Below are positions 48,946 to 58,003 of a stretch of 64,000 nt of DNA, piece after piece. The stretch lies in NCBI RefSeq assembly GCF_009932555.1, contig NZ_BLJO01000003.1, forward strand, positions 1 through 64,000, read 5' to 3'. Under the pieces are notes generated by a model. That model made no database searches. It was not told the origin of the DNA and worked only from the letters and a program-made list of their open reading frames with translations. A program made the position numbers and the translations under genes. The stretch's first letter is position 1, and the number at the start of each line of letters is the position of its first letter. The stretch comes from Steroidobacter agaridevorans (GTDB taxonomy: Bacteria > Pseudomonadota > Gammaproteobacteria > Steroidobacterales > Steroidobacteraceae).

Positions 48946-51900
48946 ATGAAGATTGCTAGCGCTGCGGCGTGTCGTTGCGTAGTTCCCGCGGCGGTCACTG
49001 CCGCTTGGTGTTGTGCGTCGGCGAGCGCAACGGCAGCCGATCCGCCGCGAAGCACGACCAGCACGACTCCCGTGCTCGAAGAGGTGGTGGTTCAGGGCAT
49101 CCGGCGCAGCATCGAGGAATCGATCGAGGACAAGCGCGCCAACGCCAATATCGGCGATACGATCAATGCCGAGGATATCGGCAAGTCCACCGACCAGAGC
49201 ATCGCCGACGCCCTGTCCAGGGTGACCGGCGTGACCACGCAGAGCGTCGACGGTGAGGGAACGCAGATCTCGATCCGCGGCGCCAATCCTCAGCAGAATG
49301 TCATCTTGCTGAACGGCGTGCAGATGAGCACCACGGACTTCAGCCAAGGCATCGATCTGTCCGCGTACTCATCGGACATCATCCAGAAGATCGTGGTGAT
49401 CAAGGCGCCGAGCGCTGACCATATCGAAGGTGCGCTCGGCGGCCTGGTGTACCTGGAGACCCCCAAGCCGCTCGAACTCGACCGCAATGTCCGCGTCGTG
49501 ACCCTGCAAGGTCGTTACGGAGAGCTGTCCGGCAGCGAGGATTACAAGCTTTCGGGCAGCATCTCGCAGAAGTTCGCGGGCGACACGCTCGGATTGCTGT
49601 TGACCGCGTTCGACGAGACATATTCGATCCGGCGCGATCAGTTTCGCGTCTCCAGTTATATCGCCCGCAACTCACGCCTGGCGAGCGACCCCGCGGGCAA
49701 TCTCCTCAACGATGTGACCGGGCTGGTCGCGCAGGACTCCAACTACGAGCTCTTCAGAAACGAGCGCAACCGTCACGGCATCGATTTCGCCGCGCAGTGG
49801 CAGGCGACCGACCGCACACTGCTATCGCTGAATGCCACGTGGAGCGAACAAGCGGTCAAGGAGTCGATGCACGGAGTAAAAACGCGCGCTCCCGATCACG
49901 ACAATCTGGTGGCAGGCGAGCCGCTGGCGAGCCTGTTCACGGGCATTCCGGCGCCGTACACCGATCCCCAGCAGGACTGGCATACCTACGATCCAGACAC
50001 ACGCACATTCACCAAATATCTCAATCGCAACGCGTTGGGCGATCTGTCGCAATCGCAGAGCGAGTACACCAATCGCAACGCGCTGCTGTCCGTGGATCTG
50101 GCGCAGGACTTGACCGACCGGCTGAGCCTCCGGACGGGCGTGAGCCGCACCAAGGCCGAGCGGATCCCGGACCAGTCCGTCTACGTCAATCTGCAGAACT
50201 ACGCGAGCATCAATCCCTGGCTGCTGTTCTGGACCGACCCGTCCCAGCTCGAGCCGGTGGGCTACGACTGCACCCAGGGACGCTGCCGCCTGGTGGCGGG
50301 GCAGGGCCAGGTGGATTACGGCCCCACCACCGAACCGCTGCCGGGCAACGGACATGTCTGGGACAACAGCTCCACTACGGGCTTCAACCCGAGCGACCTG
50401 CAGGCGCAACACCTGGCGTTCATGCAACGTAACGTCGTCACCGTGGAAGACAAGCAGGAGAGCGCCTATCTGGACTTCGACTGGCTCGTCGACGCCGGCA
50501 GCATTCGCGGCATCGAGTTCGGCGCACGTTACTCGACCATCGATAAGTACGTGGACAATCAGGCAGGCACGTTCAACGCCGTAGGCGAGGGCGTCATCGT
50601 GACCAATCCACAGACCGGCTTGCCCCTGGTCGCCCCGAACGGCCTCTCGGACATACCGGCAACCTTGATCGCCACCGGCGGGAATCTCGGCGCGAGTGAC
50701 TTCATGTCGTCGCTGGGCTATCCCCGCGATTCCGTCACGCGGGGCTGGCCGACAGTGTCCGCGTTTCGAGCCTTCGACGTCGCGCTTGGGAATCGCAATG
50801 TCGCATTCATACCGGATGACAGCGAGACGCGCGCCGCCCGACTCGAAAACTTCGCCACCTATCTCAAGCTGAACTTCGCCCATTTCGACGATCGCTTGAA
50901 CGGCGACGTCGGCGTTCGCTACGTGCGGACAGACCTCGAAGCGAGCGGCTCGTCCGGCGTCAACTTCCATTTCGATCCGGGCAACCTGGGCAGAGTCTTC
51001 GATCCGTTCGTGCTTCAACAGTTGCGCGATCCATCGAACCCGGCGTGCAGCGACATCCGCTTCTATGGCACCGACTATAACGAAGAGACTCGGTGGTCAC
51101 GCGTCGACGGACAGGGCTGGGATACATCCGGCACTGCCTCGTACGCGGACGATGTGCGGCTCCCGGACGAACGTCCTTGCTACGATGCACGCGCCGAGCG
51201 CAATCATCCGGAATATTCCGAGTGGTGGCTGTGGCGTCACAGCGATGTTTCCACCGAGGCGGCCCACGTCTATGGGGACCGCCCGCTCGATGCGAACGGT
51301 CGGCCGGTGGCCAGCAATCAGAGTCGGCGCTCGTTCAAGGTGGAGGGCGAGCACGAGTACCACCGTTTCCTGCCGGCACTGAACGTCAACTACCGCCTCG
51401 CCGACAATCTCGTGGCGCGCTTTGCCGCCTCCAAGACGATGTCACGACCGCAGATAGATTCGCTGCGCCCCGGTTTCAAGGTCACGGAATCCGTCTGGGG
51501 GGATGACCGAGTGCGTGCCGGAAACACCATCACGCTCTACAACCCGCAACTGGATCCGCTCGAATCGGTCAACCTCGATGTTTCCCTCGAATGGTACTTC
51601 GACGCCGGCGCGTTGCTGTCGATGGGGCTGTTCCACAAGGACATGACCAACTTCGAGGAGTCCGAGCAGATCGTGACCTATATGGACGACTTGCGCGGAT
51701 TGGGGCTCGATCCGAATGCCCCTGCCTACGATTTGAGCCGGTTGATACGCACCGAGGATGATCTCGCCGGCTGCATGCCCAGGCGCATTCAGGGTGGCAA
51801 CCAATTGGCGCAGGACTGGGTGTTCTCGGACGATCTGGCGCAGCTGTGCAACCAGTTCGTGACCACGCGTATCAAGAACGGCAAGGGCGCGGATATCCGT

Positions 51901-52452
51901 GGCGTGGAGCTGCAGTACATCCAGCAGTATCGCGGGCTGCCCGGCTTCCTGTCCGGGCTCGGCGTGCAGATGAACTACACCTATCAGAAGAGCGAGTTCG
52001 ATCAGGAAGTCTCATCCCTCGATACTTCCGTGCTGCTGCCGGCCCTGCCGGTGACCTACACGCCCGAGCACAGTTACAACGCGACCATTTTCTGGGGCCT
52101 GCGCGGCCATCAATTGCGCCTGGCCTATCAGGGGGCGTCCGATGTCCTCGCGCAGCGTGCATGGAACAACGGTGCGCTGTGGCAGGAGGGCAGAAGCACG
52201 CTGGATTTCTCGGCCATCTATGCCGTCAACGATTCGCTGTCGATCTCCTTCGATGCCGTCAATCTGACCGATCAGGACCACCGCACCTATTTCACCAGCC
52301 GCTTCATCGATCTCGGCGACGTGGACGGCGACGGCAACCCGGTGCTGTTCGACGAGGGCAGTCCGCTGGGCGACGGTGCCTCGAAGCGCCGCACCGTGGA
52401 GCAATACAAGACCGGGCCGATCTACCGGCTCGGCTTCCGTTTCAATTTCTGA
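48946..52452 (+). CDS. TonB-dependent receptor 2 (large)
   Basis: A 1168-residue outer-membrane receptor. The signal peptide is CRCVVPAAVTAAWCCASASA. The plug has LEEVVVQGIRRSIEESIEDK, AEDIGKSTDQSIADALSRVT and ISIRGANPQQNVILLNGVQM. A very long barrel ends YRLGFRFNF. GGAGGGGGAG before ATG 48946 is a strong ribosome binding site. It lies behind paired operators and upstream of the GH86 gene, so it probably imports larger neoagaro-oligosaccharides. Confidence 0.92.
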   Translation: MKIASAAACRCVVPAAVTAAWCCASASATAADPPRSTTSTTPVLEEVVVQGIRRSIEESIEDKRANANIGDTINAEDIGKSTDQSIADALSRVTGVTTQSVDGEGTQISIRGANPQQNVILLNGVQMSTTDFSQGIDLSAYSSDIIQKIVVIKAPSADHIEGALGGLVYLETPKPLELDRNVRVVTLQGRYGELSGSEDYKLSGSISQKFAGDTLGLLLTAFDETYSIRRDQFRVSSYIARNSRLASDPAGNLLNDVTGLVAQDSNYELFRNERNRHGIDFAAQWQATDRTLLSLNATWSEQAVKESMHGVKTRAPDHDNLVAGEPLASLFTGIPAPYTDPQQDWHTYDPDTRTFTKYLNRNALGDLSQSQSEYTNRNALLSVDLAQDLTDRLSLRTGVSRTKAERIPDQSVYVNLQNYASINPWLLFWTDPSQLEPVGYDCTQGRCRLVAGQGQVDYGPTTEPLPGNGHVWDNSSTTGFNPSDLQAQHLAFMQRNVVTVEDKQESAYLDFDWLVDAGSIRGIEFGARYSTIDKYVDNQAGTFNAVGEGVIVTNPQTGLPLVAPNGLSDIPATLIATGGNLGASDFMSSLGYPRDSVTRGWPTVSAFRAFDVALGNRNVAFIPDDSETRAARLENFATYLKLNFAHFDDRLNGDVGVRYVRTDLEASGSSGVNFHFDPGNLGRVFDPFVLQQLRDPSNPACSDIRFYGTDYNEETRWSRVDGQGWDTSGTASYADDVRLPDERPCYDARAERNHPEYSEWWLWRHSDVSTEAAHVYGDRPLDANGRPVASNQSRRSFKVEGEHEYHRFLPALNVNYRLADNLVARFAASKTMSRPQIDSLRPGFKVTESVWGDDRVRAGNTITLYNPQLDPLESVNLDVSLEWYFDAGALLSMGLFHKDMTNFEESEQIVTYMDDLRGLGLDPNAPAYDLSRLIRTEDDLAGCMPRRIQGGNQLAQDWVFSDDLAQLCNQFVTTRIKNGKGADIRGVELQYIQQYRGLPGFLSGLGVQMNYTYQKSEFDQEVSSLDTSVLLPALPVTYTPEHSYNATIFWGLRGHQLRLAYQGASDVLAQRAWNNGALWQEGRSTLDFSAIYAVNDSLSISFDAVNLTDQDHRTYFTSRFIDLGDVDGDGNPVLFDEGSPLGDGASKRRTVEQYKTGPIYRLGFRFNF

Positions 52453-52609
52453 CCGAACGCACGCCGTCGAATCGCGAGCGCAGACCAATAAGGAGGTGGT
52501 GTTCGACGCCTGCGAGCAGCAGTGACATGGCACGGGAGCCGGCATCCAACGGCTCGATGCACGGCCAGGTGTAATGCCGCCTGGCACTACCAACGTCGGA
52601 GTAGCCAGT

Positions 52610-55186
52610 ATGAAAGTTATAGGAAGAGCGAGTCTCGCCACCACCCTGCTCGTCGCAAGCGCGCATGCGAGCACGGTGGCGGTGGATGTGAATCTCAACA
52701 TGAAGCACAGTGTCAACGGCGTATCGGACTTCGGACGCGATCGCCATATCATCGTGCACACCAACTTGACGGAGCCGGACTGGCAGGGCGAGGAGGACAA
52801 GATGACCTACCTCTTTCGCACGCTCGATGCCTACATGGGAAGAGACAACGGCACCGCTTCGTGGATCTTCGCCGCGACCGAGCAGGATCCGGCGAGGCCC
52901 GGTCGTCCCGACCACGAGCAGATGGCCGATTTCGGCGGCTGGGTCCGATCGCAGTACTCCGCGCAGAACCCGTTCCTGCTGTCCTTTCGCGATCGCGCCC
53001 AGAATATGATCATGGGAACCAATCCCCATCCAACTTATCCGACGTTGTGCTACTACGCGCACTGCTGGGCCGGCTCCGAGCCGGCCTCCGGCGGCAACGG
53101 CAAGTGGCTGACCAGAGACATCGAGACGTCGGCAGAATGGGTGGGTCAGTATCTCGATCAGTTCTTCGCCAAATACGCGACCGACTCCGGCGCATCGCTG
53201 CCGAAGTACTGGGAGGTTGTCAACGAGCCGGACATGCTCCTCAACACCGGCCAGTTCATGATGTCGAGTTGGGAAGACATCTTCCAATATCACAACCTGG
53301 TCGCACAGGAGGTGCGTTCCAGACTGGGCAGCAAGGCGCCGCTGATCGGCGGCATGACTTGGGGATTGCACGACCTGCCCGACCGAGACCTCGGCACGCG
53401 CTTCAAGCAGCACGGTTACACCGATGCCTTTTATCGGCCGGAGGATGTCGAGGCCAGAGCGTACGCGCGCGAACAGACGAGTTCGAGCTACTGGGGGCTC
53501 GGCGATAACAACTGGTTCCAGTGGGATGTGATCTGGAAGGGCTTCATCGACACCGCCGGCCAGAACATGGATTTCTATTCGGTCCACTTGTATGACTGGC
53601 CGAACTGGGCGGTCGGCGGGGGCAGTGTCACTCGCACGGGCGGCGCGGTGGAAGCCACGCTCGATCTGCTGCAGTGGTACAACGTCAAGAAGTTCGGCAC
53701 GACCAAGCCGGTCGTTCTTTCCGAATACGGTTCGGTCAACGGCGCATATATCGAGCGCGGTTACACCATCGATGCGGCGCGCCGCGAATGGGAGGATCTC
53801 AAGCCCTTCTCGTCCATGCTGATGCAATTCCTGGAGCGACCCGACCAGGTGGTGCGCTCGATGCCGTTCACTCCCATCAAGGCGACCTGGGGCGATTGGG
53901 ATGCGAATCGCCCGTACCCGTACAAAATGATGAATCGCAAGCTCGACACCTGCAACGCCGACCGCACGCAGTGTCAATGGGAGTGGTCGTCATATATCAA
54001 GTGGTACGAGTTGTGGAAAGGCGTCACGGGTACGCGCATAGACACTGCCGCGTCGGATAGAGATATCCAGGTCGATGCGTACGTCAACGGCAGGACGGTG
54101 TATCTGATCTTGAACAGCCTGCAGCACCAGGACACGCAGCTGCAGCTGTCGTTGTTCGGGGCGCAAGGCAATCCAGTCACCTCGGTGCAGCAGCGACATC
54201 TGTTCCTGGATCGATCGCTGGGTACCGATGGACGGCCCCGTCTGGATCAACGGTCGCTGACAACAGTTCCCGGCACGGTCACGGTCGCCGCCGATGCAAC
54301 TATGATCCTGGCGATCACCTACCGGGATCCGGTCGCCATCAATGCGACGTCCAAGGAGCGACGATACTACAGCGAGCCGCTGACTCCGTCGTCACCCCAT
54401 CGAGTCACCACTTCGTACACTCCCCTGACCGCGCGAGTGAACAACGTGGCGGTGCCCGCAGTGGGCGAGGCTCAGATCCGCCTGACAGGCAACTTCATCT
54501 ACCAGGACATCATCCGGCAAGACGGCCGGGTCGCGGTGAAGCTCAATGGGCATTCGATCGCTGTGAATCCCGACTGGCGCGGCGAGGATCCGGGGCGCAA
54601 TACGTTCTTTGCTACGCTGGAGATCCCCGTTCCGCTGCAGTACCTGCGCACCAACAATACCATCGAAGCCACTTTCCTCAACCGCGCCGAATACGCCGCG
54701 GCTGGCTTGCAGGTATGGGACATGAGTCAGGCGCCGGGTCGATCGACTAATCCGCCTTGCACGCCAAACTGCAATGGTGGCGGTACTCCGAGCGCTCAGA
54801 CGGTGCAAATGGAGGCGTTCACGCAAACCGGCGGCGCCTACGGTGGCTTCCAGGTGTACAACGTCAATGGAGTGACCGCGATCAACTGGAATCAGGTGGG
54901 AGACTGGGCGGACTATCGCGTCAATGTGCCTGTGGCCGGCAGCTACGCCGTCGACATCACGATCTCGACTCCGATGAATGGCGCGCAGGCCACGCTGCTG
55001 GTCGATGGGCAGCACATCTCCACCACCGCAGTACCCAACAACGGCAGCTGGGATCACTTCGTGCCGTTGAGGCTGACGCCGGCGCTGCAGCTCACCAGCG
55101 GCGATCACACGATTCGCATGTTGAGCAGCGGTCCCAGCAACTGGCAGTGGAACGCCGACTACTTCCAACTGAGGCCCGTGAACTAG
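52610..55186 (+). CDS. GH86 beta-agarase with CBM6-like module
   Basis: An 858-residue secreted enzyme with a signal peptide (LATTLLVASAHA). The GH86 (beta/alpha)8 domain has the acid/base Glu in YWEVVNEPDM (Glu206) and the nucleophile in VVLSEYGSVNG (Glu372). Beta-sandwich domains and a short GGG linker follow. A C-terminal CBM6-like module (about residues 735-858) contains INWNQVGDWADYRVNV. GH86 includes endo-agarases and porphyranases; the context favours agarase. It lies 157 bp after receptor 2 with no operator of its own, so read-through is likely. Confidence 0.88.
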   Translation: MKVIGRASLATTLLVASAHASTVAVDVNLNMKHSVNGVSDFGRDRHIIVHTNLTEPDWQGEEDKMTYLFRTLDAYMGRDNGTASWIFAATEQDPARPGRPDHEQMADFGGWVRSQYSAQNPFLLSFRDRAQNMIMGTNPHPTYPTLCYYAHCWAGSEPASGGNGKWLTRDIETSAEWVGQYLDQFFAKYATDSGASLPKYWEVVNEPDMLLNTGQFMMSSWEDIFQYHNLVAQEVRSRLGSKAPLIGGMTWGLHDLPDRDLGTRFKQHGYTDAFYRPEDVEARAYAREQTSSSYWGLGDNNWFQWDVIWKGFIDTAGQNMDFYSVHLYDWPNWAVGGGSVTRTGGAVEATLDLLQWYNVKKFGTTKPVVLSEYGSVNGAYIERGYTIDAARREWEDLKPFSSMLMQFLERPDQVVRSMPFTPIKATWGDWDANRPYPYKMMNRKLDTCNADRTQCQWEWSSYIKWYELWKGVTGTRIDTAASDRDIQVDAYVNGRTVYLILNSLQHQDTQLQLSLFGAQGNPVTSVQQRHLFLDRSLGTDGRPRLDQRSLTTVPGTVTVAADATMILAITYRDPVAINATSKERRYYSEPLTPSSPHRVTTSYTPLTARVNNVAVPAVGEAQIRLTGNFIYQDIIRQDGRVAVKLNGHSIAVNPDWRGEDPGRNTFFATLEIPVPLQYLRTNNTIEATFLNRAEYAAAGLQVWDMSQAPGRSTNPPCTPNCNGGGTPSAQTVQMEAFTQTGGAYGGFQVYNVNGVTAINWNQVGDWADYRVNVPVAGSYAVDITISTPMNGAQATLLVDGQHISTTAVPNNGSWDHFVPLRLTPALQLTSGDHTIRMLSSGPSNWQWNADYFQLRPVN

Positions 55187-55212
55187 CGCGAGGTGACGGC
55201 GACGTCACACTC

Positions 55213-55242
55213 AGCTCGCCGCCGTGCAACCGGCGGCGAGCT
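55213..55242 (+). terminator. 12-bp GC hairpin after the GH86 gene
   Basis: AGCTCGCCGCCG (55213-55224) pairs perfectly with 55231-55242 around a TGCAAC loop, 26 bp after the stop codon. The U-run is poor (CTTCCTGCC), so termination may be partial. Confidence 0.6.
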
Positions 55243-55266
55243 TCCTGCCGCCGCAGTCTTTCAGCG

Positions 55267-55365
55267 CTAAGCTCCGACAACCGCCGCCTTGATCTGCTTC
55301 TGGGTCTTGTCGAGATTGAAGGGGGCAGGCTGTAAATAGTCCGTTCTGGTCGGCAGGAAACTTTT
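55267..55365 (-). pseudogene. C-terminal coding fragment at an island edge
   Basis: The minus strand reads FLPTRTDYLQPAPFNLDKTQ then KQIKAAVVGA and a stop. It is protein-like but has no start or upstream body. It adjoins the short 3' end of the thermonuclease gene at 55376, suggesting a recombination joint. Confidence 0.3.
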
Positions 55366-55375
55366 CGGTGAACTG

Positions 55376-55786
55376 TTAAAGCGGTACCAGTACAGCATCG
55401 GCCTTGCGCATATAGCGTCGCATCGCCCAAGCGTGACCGTTGCGAACGGCTGCCGAATTCACGTTCAGCTCGCCGATGAAGACGATTCCGACGAGGCGGT
55501 CATATCGGTCCTGCTCGAAAGGTTCAATCTGCACATCCTTGTCCATCACCAAAAGCGAGAGCGCCGCTGTCGCCTCCTTCCCGTGATTCTGGGCATTCTC
55601 TGGCGCATCCACACCGTGGAAGCGCACTCGAATCAGGCCAGACTGGAGCCGAACGTCGATCGTGTCGCCATCGATGACCTTGACCACGCGTCCAGCGAGG
55701 ACGGAGCGCCCTTCGGAGAGCGCTGCTGTTGAGTGTGCGAAGAGTGTAGCTGCAGTCAGCGCGAGGACCCAGAGAATAGATTTCAT
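55376..55786 (-). CDS. Secreted thermonuclease-like (SNase) protein, C-terminally short
   Basis: A 136-residue protein with a signal peptide (LWVLALTAATLFAHSTAA) and an SNase fold. It has VVKVIDGDTIDVRL, IRVRFHGVDAPEN, YDRLVGIVFIGELNVNSAAV and GHAWAMRRYMRK. Active-site Arg and Asp residues are present. The usual last helix after the YLR segment is missing; the frame ends DAVLVPL, so the gene may be cut at its 3' end by the island boundary. It would degrade DNA or RNA outside the cytoplasm. Confidence 0.72.
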   Translation of the reverse strand: MKSILWVLALTAATLFAHSTAALSEGRSVLAGRVVKVIDGDTIDVRLQSGLIRVRFHGVDAPENAQNHGKEATAALSLLVMDKDVQIEPFEQDRYDRLVGIVFIGELNVNSAAVRNGHAWAMRRYMRKADAVLVPL

Positions 55787-55856
55787 CGCGGCATTTTCGC
55801 ACTTCCTGACCACGCTTTGCGCGGTTACGGAGGGGGCACTCCTGGCGCTCAACCCG

Positions 55857-56753
55857 CTATTTCAGTTTTCGCTTGGCGAGTGCTTCTTGAAACATGGCGG
55901 AGGTCTCCGACATCGTCGGGAAGCGGCCATGGCGAGCAAAGAACTCCGCAATCAGGTTTGCACTCTCGCGGGTGCCGTCGAAGCTCGACGCCCGGCGCAT
56001 GCGCTCACCGCGATCCTTCTCTGCCTTAGCGCGCTCGGCTTGCTCTTGTTCAAGGCGATCTCGTGCTTGACGATAGCGCTCGTCAAATCGTCGTTCGCAA
56101 TCCAACTCACGCGGATGAAAGAGCCATCGTTTGCCGGCCGATCCTTGCAAGATGCGCTTTTCGAGCTCCGCGCGCGTCAATCGTGCGTGCGCTGGTTTCA
56201 ACGTCAGTTCGAGCGCAGGAAGATTCAGCGCCCGTAGGCGCTTGAGCTTTTCGGCGTCGACGGGGTGACTCACTGTAACTTCAAGCAAGATCGTGCGGGC
56301 GGATCCGTCGCGCGCCTGCGTCGCAAATACAACGTCGGGGATGATGCCCTCGAACGTACGAGGCTCGATCAAGACTTGCGACAGCCGGGCACGCCCGCCG
56401 GCAACAATCGCCTGTTCAAGATGTATCAGTCGATCTCCAAGGGACTGCTCGCGGCGCCAGGTGTAATCAGGCAGGGCAAGGACGGAAGCGGTGCGCAGAA
56501 TCTCCTTGGCGAGCAGATGCAGGAGCGTCTCGAGCGCGCCGGTGCATTGATTCTGCTGTGCATGGGCAAAATGATGAACGCGGATGTCACCCTTTCTAGC
56601 AATGAGCGGTTCGGCGCAACTGACGCACCGACAACCGCACGCTTTGCCGCGGGGCACGCTATCAATATGCACGAGTTCGTCCGACTCATTGAGGCAGTAG
56701 CCAATATATCGGTCATCGTGGGGAAGATCGCGTGGGGTCAGCGTACGGGTCAT
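55857..56753 (-). CDS. CoiA-like competence-family protein
   Basis: A 298-residue protein. The N-terminal zinc-finger-like CRCVSCAEPLIARKGDIRVH followed by HFAH is the mark of the CoiA family. A restriction-nuclease-like core follows (RTFEGIIPDVVFAT, TILLEVTVSHPVD) with the acidic and Glu-x-x residues expected. The C-terminus is a charged coiled coil (RDRLEQEQAERAKAEKDRGE). CoiA aids recombination of incoming DNA in Gram-positives; here it more likely belongs to a mobile or defence context. AGAGGA supports the start. Confidence 0.72.
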   Translation of the reverse strand: MTRTLTPRDLPHDDRYIGYCLNESDELVHIDSVPRGKACGCRCVSCAEPLIARKGDIRVHHFAHAQQNQCTGALETLLHLLAKEILRTASVLALPDYTWRREQSLGDRLIHLEQAIVAGGRARLSQVLIEPRTFEGIIPDVVFATQARDGSARTILLEVTVSHPVDAEKLKRLRALNLPALELTLKPAHARLTRAELEKRILQGSAGKRWLFHPRELDCERRFDERYRQARDRLEQEQAERAKAEKDRGERMRRASSFDGTRESANLIAEFFARHGRFPTMSETSAMFQEALAKRKLK

Positions 56754-56774
56754 CCTTCAGTATCCTCTCTGTCT

Positions 56775-57233
56775 ATGATTATCCCTCCTGTTCGCTATCC
56801 GCCCTCGCAGCTTGCCAGCCTGATGGCGGATCGCAATGTACAGCGGCGTTGGATGCTGCGGGCAAGCAAGGAACCTTATCCTCTGAAGCGTCTGACTGTT
56901 CTCACCCGATGGGCCGAGGGGGCTGCGCTCCTTGCGTTCGGCAGGCCGCGCCTCTTGGTCCGTTCCTCCTCGGTCGATGATAGATGCGCGGTGCGCCTTG
57001 CCTCGGATCGCGGGCATTCTAGGCCGTCTTCCTCTCGCCGCGTTCTTGCGTGTCGGGCCACGAACCAGCCCACTTGCGTCCTCAGTGGAGATCAAGCGCC
57101 TACCACAAATGAAGCGGATTCAGTCGATGAATTTCCAGCGATGTGGCCAGCGATTTATCTCAGCATGGCAAGCCATCGGTCTACAGTCCTCGCCCGCACG
57201 GTCCGGCGTAACGGATCGATTCAGGGACGTTAA
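56775..57233 (+). CDS. Doubtful frame upstream of csrA
   Basis: An open frame of 152 codons starting MIIPPVRYPPSQLASLMADR and stopping 3 bases before csrA. The first 60 residues are moderately protein-like, while the rest looks like a high-GC shadow. There is no domain or clear ribosome binding site. It is reported because the 480-bp gap holds nothing better. Confidence 0.2.
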   Translation: MIIPPVRYPPSQLASLMADRNVQRRWMLRASKEPYPLKRLTVLTRWAEGAALLAFGRPRLLVRSSSVDDRCAVRLASDRGHSRPSSSRRVLACRATNQPTCVLSGDQAPTTNEADSVDEFPAMWPAIYLSMASHRSTVLARTVRRNGSIQGR

Positions 57234-57236
57234 ACG

Positions 57237-57419
57237 ATGCTCATTTTGACGCGACGGGTTGGCGAGGCCATTCACATCGGCGCCGACATCACCGTGGTCG
57301 TGCTCGGCGTGAAAGGCAACCAGGTGCGAATCGGCACCGAGGCACCGGAGGACGTCGCGGTTCACCGCGAAGAAATCTTTGAGCAGGTCCGGCGGGAGAC
57401 GAACTCGAAGCCAGTCTAG
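57237..57419 (+). CDS. csrA: Carbon storage regulator CsrA
   Basis: A 60-residue post-transcriptional regulator that binds GGA motifs in mRNA leaders. Complete hallmarks are [35 protein letters not shown] and VAVHREEIF, with the RNA-contact Arg residues near positions 6-7 and in the region of residue 44. AGGGA lies 11 bp upstream of ATG. It stands alone in the accessory region between a CoiA-like and a HTH gene, so it may be an extra, mobile copy and not the core csrA. Confidence 0.9.
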   Translation: MLILTRRVGEAIHIGADITVVVLGVKGNQVRIGTEAPEDVAVHREEIFEQVRRETNSKPV

Positions 57420-57965
57420 GGGGGCCTGCGGCCGGCACCACGAAGACAGTCGTCGCTTGCAAGCTCCAACACCGCGTTGCTGATCGGCACGGGCCTGCGA
57501 CCAGCATAGCTTGCCGCCCGCAGGTCCGTGCCGCCCGCAGGGCCATGCCGGCCTGCAAGCATAGAAGGGCGGCTCGACGGCGACGGCGGCACGCGGATAG
57601 GTCTGCTGGGGGCGGCCCCAAAAATCGCCGCGCAAGATATAAACATTGGTGGGCTTGCGATGCTCGTTGACCTCGGCCGCGATCGACGCGACCCCGTGTG
57701 TGCCGATCGAAATCCAATCGTGGTTGAGCAGCACATCGATCGCGTGCCGGATGCGTGGTCGGGGGATCCCGGTGTAGTGCTCGATGCGATCGTAGGAGAG
57801 CAGCACATGCCGCGACTGGTTCGGTCGGAAGGTCACCAGCGCCAGATACAGCTTCAGCGCATTGAGGGCGGCCGCGCCGCGCAGCCCGAGGCCCCGGAAG
57901 TGATTCTCGTGGAGCAGATGCGCGCGCGGTAGCTTCGCCCAGCCGGGCAGCTCGAACTGGGACAT
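57416..57965 (-). CDS. Replication-initiator-like HTH protein, frame broken at tandem repeats
   Basis: The first 125 codons from ATG 57965 encode [40 protein letters not shown] and [12 protein letters not shown]. This is a winged-helix arrangement like plasmid or ICE replication/partition proteins. Near 57563-57513 the gene runs into degenerate 17-bp repeats. After these, the in-frame reading passes antisense through csrA to 57120, while a +1 frame gives a better tail ([20 protein letters not shown]) ending at 57416. A frameshift or repeat-number change is likely. Confidence 0.5.
57513..57563. repeat. Degenerate 17-bp tandem repeat inside the HTH gene
   Basis: GCCGCCCGCAGGTCCGT (57513-57529) is followed by GCCGCCCGCAGGGCCAT (57530-57546, 15 of 17 identical) and a third, weaker unit to 57563. 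The unit length is not a multiple of three, so gain or loss of a unit shifts the frame of the HTH gene. Confidence 0.6.
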
Positions 57966-58003
57966 TCGATCATTACCGCGCAACGCTGCCCATCGCCCTG
58001 CAC

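Noticed and set aside
49822-51018. 398-codon minus frame, and the 511-codon minus frame at 52442-53977
   Set aside because: Both are antisense to real genes (receptor 2 and GH86) and show no recognisable domain or ribosome binding site.
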